Position numbers and translations under genes: made by a program | From: Taudactylus pleione | Taxonomy: Eukaryota; Chordata; Amphibia; Anura; Myobatrachidae | Reading direction: 5' to 3' | Length of the DNA: 64,000 bases | Assembly (NCBI GenBank): GCA_031769625.1 | Contig: JAUIMM010000689.1 | Location: forward strand, 2,009,501 to 2,073,500 | Notes under the pieces: model-generated | What the model was told of the DNA's origin: nothing | What the model saw: the letters and a program-made list of their open reading frames with translations, nothing else | Databases searched by the model: none | Part shown: positions 22,926 through 34,486 of the stretch, piece after piece | Layout: every line of letters starts with the position of its first letter | Position numbering within the stretch: the first letter of the stretch is position 1

Positions 22926-25029
22926 AGTAGAAAAAATATCCGCACAAACCACTCTTATTTTGATTGTCCTTCCCAAATCATAGATTAATGAATTAACTAC
23001 ATTCCTTATATAGGGAGGTGCTCCCAGGAATAAAAAATCATCATAAGAAAACAAAAGAAAGCAAAGTATTCCTATAATGGGGCACACAAGGACTAATCTC
23101 AATAAAGTAATATTTATTGTTGACCCATCTGAAAATTGTTAAAACATAACTTTTATTATGTCCTTATTAAAATAAATAGGCAAAATAAAGTCACTAATTA
23201 AAATAAATATATAATACCTATAGTTCTTATATTAAAACTTTGAGTCTCCACTCTAGCTAGCTCCTGTTCTATTATATTCAGGGTTATAAATCATTTGGTG
23301 TCACTATTAATCATATGGTGTGCGTCATTCAGTACTCATATGAAAGAATTACTTATGAGAAAAACTATCTGTTAGGGCTCATAGATTCTACTCTGACGCC
23401 CGCCACACAATTATGTATTCTCATATATATCAACTAGGTTATCAAGAGGTATTTATTCTCGTAATGTTCCTCTTATTATTATTACAAGTATTACTGCTAC
23501 GCACACGCTTATCAACAGTGTTATTTCTAACCAAAACAAATGGCAATCATTATAGAGACATTCACTCTCTGATTACTGCCCTCATATTAGGTAGATCCAA
23601 ACTGTTATTCAGTTGCCACTAGTACTAATGATATTATAATTAGTATATTAAATATGGCAGCCGGGACACTTTTATTATATAGATTTCATATCCTCTCTCA
23701 TGTTGTATCCGTATAATGAGTGTATCAATTATGTTGCCAGTACTCTACTTCATGCCGATATTAAATAACATATTTTACTTCCACACACATTTATTCTCTC
23801 TCATAGGCAGTGTATCTCTGCCCAAATATTTAGCAGTTGGTATAGCTTTTTACTCCGCTGTCACTGCTCTCAGAGTGCGGTTATTTTATTCATTCATTGC
23901 CGCTGTAGCTGACATAATAAGTCTGCCTATACTGGCGCTGCTATGTTTAGCAGTCACGAATATCCATATCTACAGTTCACAGCTTATGCAATACATCCAC
24001 GATTGTCAGCATATAAGGCAAACTCGTTATTGATACAACTGAAGAAGTAAATGTATCTATTATGTTGCCAGTATTCTAATCCATGCTGTTATTATATAAC
24101 ATGTCTCGTTATCACACACACATTTTTTTCTCTCACATAGGCAGTGTAACTCTGCCCAGATAGTTAACAATTGTACAGCTAATTCCTCCACTGTCACTGC
24201 TCTCAAAATGCGGTTATATTATGGATTCATTGTCGCTGATACTGACAAGGTGAGTATGCCTATATTGGCGCTGCTCTATTTAACATTTACAAGTATCCCT
24301 CTCTGCAGCTCACAACATATGCAGTACATCAGCGGCTATCAGCATGTACGGCAACCCCATTTATGATACAACTACAGGAGCTAGCGTGGAGACATGTAGT
24401 TTAGAGGACACAGAGCACGCTATGCATCGTGTGTCTGTGCATACAAGTCCTAACGCGCGTTTTGCCCGTCGGCTTAGTCATAGGAGTCTATAGACCCCTG
24501 CAGTGGTCTGGATATCAATTCTTCAGTGAACGTCATCAAAGGGGATGGTATTAATCTATATTGCATGTCAATTTCAACTGGACCTTCTCCAAGTTATCAG
24601 AGACCACGATCGCTGGTGACAGACGGTTCTTATATCTTTAGCCTGCGATCTTATGTTCAGCGAGTGGTCGGTGTCTTTGCATAATGATCTGTGTCCCGCC
24701 ATCTCAGGAAGCATTTGGATGCCTGCTGATTACAGTAAAAAATAAGAAACATTTTATATAACGCGACTTCTTGGCATTCTGCCCTCTTATTCATTTTAAA
24801 ACCACATTTCTCTTAGTAAATGCAATTTTTATACGCGAGCTTCTATTAACTTGTTACTTCTTATTTTTAGCTTAGATATATATTATCATTTATCAACAAT
24901 GTATATAACTTATAATACAGCAAGGTTATTTTAAATAGCTTAAATTCACTTAAACAAATGCCTTTATTCAATATATAAAGGAAAATTATATTTTGTGTTT
25001 TAAAATGCAAAACGGCTAGCATTGGTGGT
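22926..25029. other. AT-rich stretch with a diverged tandem duplication
   Basis: No gene was recognised. Two copies of a roughly 325-bp unit lie at about 23716-24040 and 24045-24372. They share ATTATGTTGCCAGTA, CATAGGCAGTGTA, CTGTCACTGCTCTCA and TGGCGCTGCT blocks in the same order. A hydrophobic open frame in the first copy is not preserved in the second. A CGCGCGTTTTGCCCG word near 24450 resembles untranslated regions of Penelope-like elements, but no coding part supports this. Confidence 0.45.
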
Positions 25030-25790
25030 CAGATTACCATTCCCGCACCCTGAACGACTGGCTAAGGTGGTAAAAGCACTGTTCCAGAACCTGGAACAGG
25101 TAGCTAATGTATTCAGTGTACCATTCAAGCACCCGGAATGGCTTGCTATGGCTGGCTAACGTGGTCAGGGGATGTAGTCGGCATCCCGGCATGCGGGATG
25201 CCATTGGTCGGAATACCGTCGCCGAAATCCCAACGGGTCGAGATCCTGGCACCAGTATCCCGACCACCGGCATCCCAAAGGTAAGTATCGGGGTGTTAGG
25301 GGGAGGTTAGGGTTAGGTAGCGGGGTAGGGTTAGGCATTAGGGGGAGGGTTAGGCACCAGGCAGGGGGTGTTAGGTTTAGGGTGCGGAGATGGGAGGGGG
25401 AGGTTAGGTTTAGGCACTAGGGGGGGAGGTTAGGGTTAGGCACCGGGGAGCGAGGGTTAGGGTAGGGGTTAGAAAAATACTTACCTGTCTCTCCTATGGG
25501 TGTCGGGATTCTGGCTGTCGGGATACTGCTGTTGGTATTTTGACCAGCAGCATCCCGTCAGCCGGGATTTCATACCCAACCCGTGGTCAAAGCACCATTT
25601 CAACATCTGGAATGGATGGCTAAAGTTGTCAGAGCACCAGCTGGCTCACATATTCAGTGAACCTTTCCAGCACCAGGAACAGCTGGCTAAGGTGGGCAGA
25701 GAACAATTCCGGCACCAGTTGGGTCAGATAGCAGAAGCAAAATCAGTTTTTTTTGGCCTCAAGGGAGTTCAGGTAATCATGAGCTAGGTG
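25030..25790 (+). repeat. Imperfect ~75-bp tandem repeat split by a foldback element
   Basis: Several diverged copies of a module containing CAGCTGGCTAAGGTGG and AAGCACCATTTCA or similar occur on both sides of the insertion at 25168-25581. A short open frame (HQEQLAKVGREQFRHQLGQ) covers the right half but has no recognised relatives. It may be minisatellite DNA or a repeat-rich coding remnant. Confidence 0.5.
25168..25581. mobile_element. Foldback element with telomere-like core, 8-bp target duplication
   Basis: CGTGGTCA occurs immediately before (25160-25167) and after (25582-25589) this 414-bp segment. The outer ~110 bp on each side are imperfect inverted repeats (CATCCCG...GGGATG blocks, ending near GGTAAGTAT and its complement ATACTTACC). 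The core (about 25270-25470) is G-rich on the plus strand with many GGTTAGGG and GGGTTAGG words. There is no coding frame. An 8-bp duplication fits the hAT superfamily. Confidence 0.75.
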
Positions 25791-25880
25791 CATTGACAGA
25801 GCAGTTGCCAAAGCAAATTAGTATGGAGATCAAGATTGGAGCTTTAGTTGATATCTGACTCACAGAAGCAGGTCGAAAGC

Positions 25881-26180
25881 CCCATACACACTGGACGATT
25901 TATTTGAACGATATGAAGGATAACGATATCTTTCAATGATATATCGTTTAAATCGTCCAGTGTGTATGCACTTACCGACAAATGATGCACGCTCCCACAG
26001 GTTGTTAACGAAACCCCCAGTTATCTGAACACGCAGTCCAATCTGGGGATATCATTAACAATGCCATGTTGCCGAATGCAGCATGGCCCTGACCCCCCGT
26101 TGTCGTTCGGCGTTGCCGGCAAGTGTGTATGCCCACCACATCCAACATCGCTGGGTACACACATTGTTCAGTGTGTACCC
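25881..26180. mobile_element. Short MITE with inverted ends
   Basis: The left end CCCATACACACTGGACGATT is mirrored by the right end CATTGTTCAGTGTGTACCC. An additional internal hairpin (ACTGGACGATTT ... AAATCGTCCAGT, 25890-25960) repeats the end sequence. No target duplication was resolved. Confidence 0.6.
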
Positions 26181-26263
26181 AGGATTAGGAAAGGTAAAAG
26201 GTATAGCATAAAGGGTCTGGTGTAAGCAGAAGCTTATAAGACGATTGATGATCAGCTTAGTGG

Positions 26264-27157
26264 CAGGGGCGTCTTAAGAGGGGAGGGGGCTCATGTGCAC
26301 TCCCCGTGCGGGGACCCCTCCTCTCTCCCCAGTGACCGGCAGCTGACTGATGTGGTTGGCCAGCCACCGGAGCATTAGTAGACTCCGGGCACTAGAGTGT
26401 GCCCGGAGTCTACTGCACATGCACAGAATGCCAGGAACATGGCCACGGTAGCCATTTTCCGGTGTTCTGTGCATGCACAGTAAACTCTGGGCACTAGAGT
26501 GTGCCCAGAGTCTACTGCGCATGTGCAGAACACCGGAAAAATGGCGGGACCACGGACAGGTAAGTTTAAAATAATATGGGTGCAGGGTGTGCGGTGCTGG
26601 TACCCAATCCCCATGCTGATAATGCCGGCAGTCAGAAATCAGTAGCATAATCCTGACGGTGGAAATCTTGATGCATGCAGGTAAGTATTCTAACCAGAGG
26701 AGGATTAAGGTTTAAATGGGCCTGGAGCTGAAATTTATGAAGGGCCTATTGAGTGCCGCTGCAGGGGGTGTGACAATCGCTGTGCTGGTGTAACTAATGA
26801 TATGGGGGCATGACCAGTGTGTTGTGGGTGATCCACGCATGCATAGTACTGTTATTCCTAAATCAGCAAATTTAAGAAAAATTATCATATCCCATCCACA
26901 TATAAAATGTGGGATATGATAAATCAATCCCTTAGCAACAATAGTCAAACAGTCAATAGTCACGACATGTAACTGCCAATTAATTTTCCCGGTGACTTGT
27001 GCATGCACTATAGACTCCGGGCACTCTCTAGTGCCCAGAGTCTATAAGTGCGGCGCTGGCCATGCACAGCTCAGTGCGCTGCCGGCTGCCGGAGAGAGAG
27101 GAGGGGGCCCATGTCAGAGACTGCTCACAGGCCCCCTCCTCTGTAGAAATGCCCCTG
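26264..27157. mobile_element. hAT-like non-autonomous element with three hairpins
   Basis: The ends CAGGGGCGTCTTA and its mirrored partner TAGAAATGCCCCTG fit Charlie-type hAT inverted repeats. Flanking TTAGTGG/CCAGTGG are only partly matching as a target duplication. Three related palindromes occur inside: 26381-26410, 26484-26511 and 27010-27045. No transposase is present. A 26640-27000 segment looks like unrelated inserted DNA. Confidence 0.5.
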
Positions 27158-27734
27158 ACCAGTGGCGGGCTGAGCCGGGGGGCAGGGTGCCATCTGCCCC
27201 CCAGGCCAGTACAATTGTGCTGAACTAGGGCCGCAGCACCGCTGTCTGTGTACTATGCCTGACAGCCGGGAAAGTTCCCCCATCTGCCTCCTGGCTGTCA
27301 GTGTCGGCTGTGGAACAGTGAAGTTAGGCTGAGAAGGGGCCGGCTTATACAGACGGGGCCGTCAGGGGGGTTCAGGAGTTACAAGTGTTTAGGACAGAAG
27401 CAGATGGAGTGTGGCCGGGGATTTAAACTACAAACTGCTCCTCTGATCAGTGACTGCAGAAGGGCTGGATTATGATGGAAGAACCTGCCCTGGGAGGAAA
27501 CCCCTGTCACAGACATGTTTCCCTCAGCCCCCCCACCATATCAGCACCACTTCCTCGGCTCTGCAGTAGCCCCGCCCCCAGCTCTCTTCCTCTCTTCTCT
27601 TCCTTCCTCCGAGTCCCTGCTTTCATTGGCACGGCACAGAAGAAGGCTGGCACTGTAGCTGCGGAGCACACCACACCACAGAGGTACTCCCTTTCCTTTG
27701 TAGTCTCTCTCTGTCCCTTTCTCCTCTGCAATCT

Positions 27735-28640
27735 GTCTCACTGTCACCTTCTCCCCTGCAGTATCTCCCCCTGTCCCTTTCTCCCCTGCAGTATCTCCCT
27801 CTGTCCCCTTCTCCCCTGCAGTATCTCCCCCTGTCCCTTTTTCCCCTGCATTATCTCCCCCTGTCTCCTTCTCCCCTGCAGTATCTCCCCCTGTCCCCTT
27901 CTCCCCTGCAGTATTTCCCCCTGTCCCTTTCTCCCCTGTAGTATCTCCCCCTGTCCCCTTCTCCCCTGCAGTATCTCCCCCTGTCCCTTTCTCCCCTGCA
28001 GTATCTCCCCCTGTCCCTTTCTCCCCTGCAGTATCTCCCCCTGTCCCTTTCTCCCCTGCAGTATCTCCCCCTGTCCCCTTCTCCCCTGCAGTATCTCCCC
28101 CTGTCCCTTTCTCCCCTGCAGTATGTCCCCCTGTCCCTTTCTCCCCTGCAGTATGTCCCCCTGTCCCCTTCTCCCCTGCAGTATTTCCCCTGTCCCTTTC
28201 TCCCCTGCAGTATGTCCCCCTGTCCCTTTCTCCCCTGCAGTATGTCCCCCTGTCCCTTTCTCCCCTGCAGTATCTCCCCCTGTCCCTTTATCCCCTGCAG
28301 TATCTCCCCCTGTCCCCTTATCCCCTGCCGTCTCTCACTGTCCCTTTTTCCCTTGCTGTCTCCCTCACTGTCCCTTTTTCCCCTGCAGTATCTCCCCCTG
28401 TCCCCTTATCCCCTGCCGTCTCTCACTGTCCCTTTTTCCCTTGCTGTCTCCCTCACTGTCCCTTTTTCCCCTGCAGTATCTCCCCCTTTTCCCCTTATCC
28501 CCTGCCGTCTCTCACTGTCCCTTTTTCCCCTGCAGTATCTCCCCCTGTCCCCTTATCCCCTGCCGTCTCTCACTGTCCCTTTTTCCCTTGCTGTCTCCCT
28601 CACTGTCCCTTTTTCCCCTGCAGTGTCAATCACTGTCCGC
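27735..28640 (+). repeat. 30-bp C/T-rich minisatellite
   Basis: About thirty units of TCTCCCCTGCAGTATCTCCC plus CCTGTCCCCT. After 28310 it turns into a higher-order form of about 120 bp. The unit length is divisible by three, so long open frames appear in more than one reading frame; these are not evidence of a protein. Each unit contains a polypyrimidine tract followed by CTGCAG, resembling a 3' splice site. Confidence 0.95.
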
Positions 28641-28828
28641 TCTCCCTCTGCCGTCTCTCCCACTGTCAACTTTTCCCCTTCAGTCTTTCATTATTGTCTG
28701 ATAAATTACTGCTACACAACCCTTCCCATCTGTGCCTCTGCCCTCTTTACGCACATGTGCCTATGCTCCCTCCCCGCATGTGTGCCCTTTTCCCCTTACA
28801 GCATGGCTGGTGGCTGCAATCAGAATTA

Positions 28829-29564
28829 AGTCCATATCCAATTAGCCACGAAAAGCCGTGTCTTGGCTATAAGTGTTCACAGGTGCAAAGTTTTTGCACA
28901 AAACTGCGTATCGTGCAATCCTATTGCCAAAGTTTTTTCATGTGGAAAAACTCCATAGACAAAAAATTGCTAACTGTTTTCACCCTCTCAGGACAGGTGA
29001 AAAAATGTGCAAAATCCCTACTTTTGGTTAAAAATGTGGGGACCCCTATGTCCCTAATGGCAACTTAGGCAAAAATAATTTTTTAATTTGGCCAATAATT
29101 ACATAATTTTGGGGTGAAATATTAAAAGTATTGGAAAATGGATTTCAAGTAAAAGGTCAGATATTTTGGGGGACTCTATGGATGGGACATGTATTTTAAA
29201 CATTGTAGGTGGCTGCACCAGGTGTATTTTTCCACGCAACTTTAGGACACAAAATACACTTGCACCCGTTTTCATGTACTGTATACCTAATTTAAGTGCA
29301 GTATTTATTTTGGCCCAAAAAACTTGTGTTTTTTCATTTTTCCAATGTTATACAAATATGCATAAAACAGCCATTTAACTCAGTTTAAGAACCCCAAATA
29401 CTTTTCTTAGGGTCACTATGCATTTTCATGTCTTTGTAGTGCGAAAAATGGGAGCGCGCATAGAAAAAAATACACGAAAATATCGCACCAAAACACGCAA
29501 ATTTTGCAAAAACTTCTCCGATGTTAAGTTTTTGCTTTTTTCGCAGCTAATTGTTTATGGCCCC
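28829..29564. mobile_element. Candidate Harbinger-type MITE (TTA duplication)
   Basis: The left end AGTCCATATCCAATTAGC is mirrored by the right end GCTAATTGTTTATGGCCCC. TTA flanks both sides (28826-28828, 29565-29567). The interior is AT-rich with GCAAAAACTT-like words on both strands. Inverted-end identity is imperfect, so confidence is moderate. Confidence 0.5.
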
Positions 29565-29567
29565 TTA

Positions 29568-30447
29568 GTGTGGATGGATGGAGGATCAATCACGTTCAAC
29601 GCCGCAAAACTGAACCTAAGGAGAGCAGGTAAGCACAATTTTCTGTTATTAAGGGGCATATTTATCACAATCCACATTTTTAAATTGGATGTGATAAATA
29701 TTTTTTGGCAAATTTGTAATATGTATATTAATATATTCACCTACATTTACTAAACGTCTCTTGCCAGGAGATGTGCTCCAATAAGAGGCTGTCCTGTTAA
29801 AGAGCTGGAAGCAGTGTCATAGTGTAATACTATCACACTGCTTCCTGGTTTGGGTCCACGGTGCACAACACTGTACATGCGCTGCTATCAGATCCGGAGC
29901 ACCTTGCTGTAGAAGAATTTGCTAAATTGTACCCCATAGGCTACTTTAGGGTAATGCCATATGTAGATGGCATTACTCTATCAGGGCCAAGTTCCGGAAT
30001 GCTTCACAGTGTGCTGATAGAAAAGCCGGGGCCACTTGCTTGTGTTTGCCCCCCAGGCTGAAATTTGCCAGCCAGCCCCTGCCCCTGACACATACATATA
30101 AATACAACATACATCTGAATACATAAATATGCCCTCCAGACCCCATATATTGTAATTATAAAATCCTGACTAGAGTTCAGATTATCTACTTCACTCTCAA
30201 CTCAAGAGGGTTTAACGGCAGGGCGGAGTGGGTGTTTATCTCGGAGGGCCCCCACACATAGCACTTACAGTACAGCGCGACTGTGCAGTGCAGCTGGAAC
30301 TGTGACACAGAGCTGTACAGGATACAGCAAAGGGGATGGGATGGTGAGCATGGGGGAGGGAGGGGGATCATAGGGGGTACCCATTAACCTTAATCAAGTC
30401 TCTACCTGTGTGTGTTGACACTGTCCCTTTGGGAGTGGTGGGGTGGT
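29568..30447. other. Intergenic stretch, no gene recognised
   Basis: It includes GGGGCATATTTATCACA and an AT-rich segment at 29640-29750 that looks like old MITE sequence. A GCCCCCCAGGCTG...CCCCTGCCCCTG block at 30040-30088 partly mirrors GGCGGGCTGAGCCGGGGGGC at 27164, so the two may be the outer ends of one larger, interrupted element. No coding frame was supported. Confidence 0.3.
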
Positions 30448-30757
30448 ACTCTTTACCAGTGCTGGCTCCAGGCACGCGGGCGCACAAGGGCTCCAGGGTC
30501 CAGCCCTGAAAAAACCCCGCCCTCCACCCACTCGCTAGTATTATTAGTGTAAGCTCAGGGGGAGGGAAGTGTCAGAGGGGGAGCATGGAACAGCGCTTGG
30601 CGCAAGTAACCTAGTGATGGCCCTGCTCTATACGATGCAGTATAGGGGAACATTGTGAAGTCTTCCCCCCTTGCACTCCCAGCTGTCAATGAAGAGAATT
30701 GGTCCCTTATGTGCGCCTCAAGCTCCTAGACCCTCCCCATTTACCACTGTGTGTGTG
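30448..30757 (+). repeat. Uninterrupted copy of the composite gypsy's target repeat
   Basis: This sequence is continuous here, but its second copy in the window is split. The first ~51 bp (GGTACTCTTTACCAGTGCTG...) recur at 31193-31243, and the remainder (GGTCCAGCCCTG... to TTTACCACT) recurs at 44934-45195. It shows the site as it was before the gypsy block inserted. The family is unidentified. Confidence 0.8.
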
Positions 30758-31192
30758 GATATATATATGTATGTAGCTGGTTCTGCCGGCACTCCGGTGC
30801 TAGAAAAAGTAATCTGCGTCTGGTACCCTCCAATTACCCTCTTATACAAGAAGGAACAATAATTGTCAGGAATGAGGCGGCATTTAATACTCAGGGCTCC
30901 GCTAGTGTAGATCAACATTTCAGAATTTATATTCTTTCATCAGGATAAGACAAAGTGAAAAACAGCATACCTATATAAGATAAGATCACCAGTGAGACTA
31001 TGCCAGGAGCACGCCGCATGCGCTGGTCCAATGTCGTCAATAACGAGTGACTGCCCATCACCATAGCAACCAAACAACAACACGAAAGAGCTACGAAAAT
31101 TTTTGGGGTACAAAATAAAGAGATTACCTGGAAGTGGAAAAATTACATAAATGTATATGTAACAACTATTGATACCTTCACGGGAAGCAGGT
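30758..31192 (+). repeat. Penelope-like untranslated region (candidate)
   Basis: The stretch follows a short TA run and contains ATCAACATTTCAGAATTTAT with CTTTCATCAGGATAAGACA, words resembling the untranslated ends of Penelope-like elements, as seen again near 45430 and 48960. There is no coding sequence. A local palindrome (GCCGGCACTCCGGTGC) lies near 30788-30803. Confidence 0.4.
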
Positions 31193-31243
31193 ACTCTTTA
31201 CCAGTGCTGGCTCCAGGCAAGCGGGCACACAAGGGCTCCAGAG
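31193..31243 (+). repeat. Left half of split target repeat, ending in target duplication CAGAG
   Basis: This equals 30448-30498 with a few differences. The last five bases (31239-31243, CAGAG) correspond to CAGGG at 44934-44938 on the far side of the composite gypsy block, and to CAGGG in the uninterrupted copy at 30494-30498. Confidence 0.75.
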
Positions 31244-31245
31244 TG

Positions 31246-33107
31246 TCACCAACCATTATAGACATTTCATCAAGGGATTTTCACCTTTAATGGCTCCCAT
31301 TATAGCGTTAACCCGCAAAAATGCCAACCCTGCTCTGTGGCCCCCTGAGTGAGAAACAGCCTTTAAACTTCTAAAGCAGGCTTTCATAAAAGCTCCAGTC
31401 TTAAGACAACCTGACTTGGATAGACCCTTCCTGTTAGAAGTGGACGCAACTTCAGAGGCAGTAGGAGCTGTCCTCTCCCAACAATTTGAGGAAAATCGAA
31501 TCCATCCATGTGGGTTATTTTCTAAGAAGTTCTCTCCAGCTGAAGGAAACTACACCATAGGAGAACAAGAACTTTTAGCCGTTAAATTGGTATTAAAGGA
31601 ATGGCGATGCCTTTTAGAAAAGGGCTAAATTCCCCTTTACCATCTTCACGGATCATAGGAATCTTCTGTTCTTGAAAAATATCCAGTGCGTGAGTTCTCG
31701 TTTGGCCCGATGGGCAATATGCTATGCTCATTTCCAATTCACTTTGACTTTTCGCTCAGGAGCTCTCAACCAAAAGGCTGATACCTTGTCAAGATCCCTG
31801 TCCTGTGAAAATAATGCTGAGATTCTGCGTAGTACTCCAGTGTTAGAGTTGAAAGTATTTGCTGCATGGTTCACAGGTCACTCTGGCATTCGGAAAACAC
31901 TGGAGTTCCTAAGAAGATCTTACTGGTGGCCATCAATGAAAGTTGATGTAGTGGAGTTCATTTCTTCCTGTACCCTATGTACACAGCACATGTCTCCTCA
32001 TCAATCCCCAGCTGGTGAACTTTTACCTGTGCCCATTCCATCTCGCCCATGGACACACCTCTCCGTGGATTTTATAACAGATTTACCAAATTCTGATGGC
32101 CATACCACCATCTTTGTCGTGGTAGACTGATTTTCAAAAATGGTTCACTATGTACCTCTGAAGAAATTACCTTCTGCATCGGATCTGGCTCATCTTTTTG
32201 TTCAACACATATTTCAGCTCCATGGACTTCCTGCCAAGATTGTCTCGGATCGTGGTGTTCAATTTGTAGCAAAGTTTTGGAGAGCGCTCTGTTCTGTTTT
32301 TCAAGTGAAATTGAATTTCTCTACGGCTTATCACCCATAAACAATGGATCTACTGAGAGAGTAAACCAGGATCTTGAGACCTTTTTAAGAATTGAATGTC
32401 CTCCTCCCACAATAATTGGTCTGAATTTCTTCCCTGGGCTGAGTTTGCGCATAATGCTTCTTACCATTCCTCCACAAATCATACTCCATTTCTTATTGTG
32501 TATGGTCTTCACCCTCGAGTCCCTGAATTCTGGAGTCTGCCTGTTTTTGATGTACCGGCTGTGGATGACACTGTACGGAGGTTCACCTCAATGTGGGCGC
32601 AAGTACGCACAAATTTGGAAAATACCTCCTCACGTTTACAAAATTCAGGTGGACAGGAAGCAAAGGAAAGTGCCTCAAATGCAAATCCGGGGATCAAGTT
32701 TGGCTATCCACCCATAACTTACGCCTCAGAGTTCCATCAATGAAGTTTGCCCCCATGATTCATTGGACCCTTTTCCATTACTGAAGTAATTAATCCAGTT
32801 TCCTACCATCTTCAACTTCCTTCCTACTCAAGCCAATGATTCTCAACAAGTTTCTCAAAGTCCTTCCAGTTCCTTCCTGTGTCCAAACTGAGAGAGGTGT
32901 GGAGTTTGAAGTGTCCCAAGTCTTGGAATTACATGTCTGAAGGGATCAGTTGCAATATCTTCTGGATTGGAGAGGCTATGGCCCAGAAGAAAGCTGCTGG
33001 ACTAATGCCCAAGACATTTGTGCTCCTACACTCATCAGGAAGTTTCACTCTGCCAATCCAGAGAAGCCTGGTAAGTGTCCTCAGGCCACCCATAAGGAGG
33101 GGGGTAC
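31246..33107 (+). pseudogene. pol: Gypsy A pol, upstream partial copy (RNase H, integrase, chromodomain)
   Basis: The copy begins inside the connection between RT and RNase H and is collinear with 36846-38707 without any length change. It includes RNase H ([18 protein letters not shown]), integrase (HSGIRKTLEFLRRSYWWPSM, the zinc-binding C..C, then SDRGVQFVAKFW) and a chromodomain ([15 protein letters not shown]). It carries the same stops as the downstream copy: TGA after WPPE, a frame break after LLEKG, and TGA after the integrase VVVD. Shared lesions show that this is a duplicate of an already dead element. Confidence 0.85.
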
Positions 33108-34470
33108 CATCATGACCAGGGTTTTCCGGCATAGGGGATGATGGGTATTACCTGTGAGGGCGCTGTAGTGTGGTTTTTCTGGTGGGCATTGGCTGTGCAA
33201 AGTGGTCCGTGGGCACTGTGTCATTCTGGCCAGGGTAGACCTGGTGGTGTTTCCATTCCAATCTGGTATGGGCACCGTCATCTGTCCTCTGGTCATGTGA
33301 CTTAGCTGCTCCAGTCCTGGTATGTCACATGCTCTCTCTGACCTATCACAATTCTGCACTGGGTACTTAAGGGAGTTCAGAGCTTCCCATAGTTGCCAGT
33401 GCAATGTGTTCCACATATCCCTACTCAAGCCGATGATTCTCAACAAGTTTCTCAGTCCTTCCAGTTCCTCCCTGTGTCCAAACTGAGAGAGGTGTGAAGT
33501 TTGAAGTGTCCCAAGTCTTGGATTTCCATGTCTGAAGGGGTCAGTTGCAATATCTTCTGGATTGGAGAGGCAATGGCCCAGATGAACGCTGCTGGACTAA
33601 TGCCCAAGACATTTGTGCTCCTACACTCATCAGGAAGTTTCACTCTGCCCATCCAGAGAAGCCTGGTAAGTGTCCTCAGGCTACCCATAAGGAGGGGGCA
33701 CCATCACGACCAGGGTTTCCCTGCATAGGGGATGATGGGTATTACCTGTGAGGGCGCTGTGGTGTGGTTCTTCTGGTGGGCATTGGCTGTGCAAAGTGTT
33801 CCACGGGCACTGTGTCATTCTGGCCAGGGTAGACCTGGCGGTGTTTCCATTCCACTCTGGTATGGGTGCCGCCATCTTTCCTCTGGTCATGTGACTTAGC
33901 TGCTCCTGTCCTGGTATGTCACATGCTCTCTATGACCTATCATGATTCTGCACTGGGTACTTAAGGGAGTTCAGAGCTTCCCATAGTTGCCAGTGCAATG
34001 TGTTTCACAGCGTATGCTGTGAGAGAGTTCCTGTGCTCCAGTAAACCTGTCTGTTTGAGTGCTCACCTCTGCTCCTGCTGGATCCCAGCTTCCAAGTAGC
34101 CTGCACTGCTCTGCCTGCTCCCAGTTTCCTGCTGGAACCATCCTGCACCTTCTACTTAACCTTTCCCTGCCAAAGGACCTGTGTGTACAATTAACCCTGA
34201 ACCTACACTGCCTCCATTTACCTAGCTCTCTGTTTTCTACACTGAGCCATCTCAGTTCAATTCATCAGCTGCTGCTAATCCAATTACTCTATACCTCTCT
34301 GGATATCACCTCACCAGTATCAATCAAGTAACTGTTTTCCTGTCTGCAGCCTTGCAGTAACCCTTTTGGATTACAAAGACTTTTTATTAACTCTGCCACT
34401 AACCGGACATTGTTTATTATTACTTCACTGCAGTTACTAATCATCACCATCTTCTTAATATTCTGGACTG
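33108..34470 (+). repeat. Gypsy A LTR region shared between tandem units, with internal 597-bp duplication
   Basis: A purine tract (AAGGAGGGGGG, ending near 33104) precedes ACCATCATGACC, the probable LTR start. The segment from about 32824 to 33420 (chromodomain, purine tract and U3) is repeated at about 33421-34017 with an offset of 597 bp, so a second purine tract lies near 33688-33697. A weak TATA-like GTACTTAAGGG lies near 33957. The 3' edge is not precisely defined; gag starts at 34487. The LTR start has lost the usual TGT. Confidence 0.6.
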
Positions 34471-34486
34471 TATTTTATCTGTGTAC

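Noticed and set aside
23716..24033. Hydrophobic 105-residue membrane protein
   Set aside because: The frame is not kept in the adjacent duplicate and its composition follows local AT richness.
25270..25470. True interstitial telomere from chromosome fusion
   Set aside because: Telomere-like words are degenerate and enclosed by inverted arms and an 8-bp target duplication, so transposon delivery is the better reading.
27472..28829. Long proline/serine/cysteine-rich open frames (up to 409 codons)
   Set aside because: They follow the 30-bp minisatellite, whose length is divisible by three, so several frames stay open together. No domain, no conserved start context.
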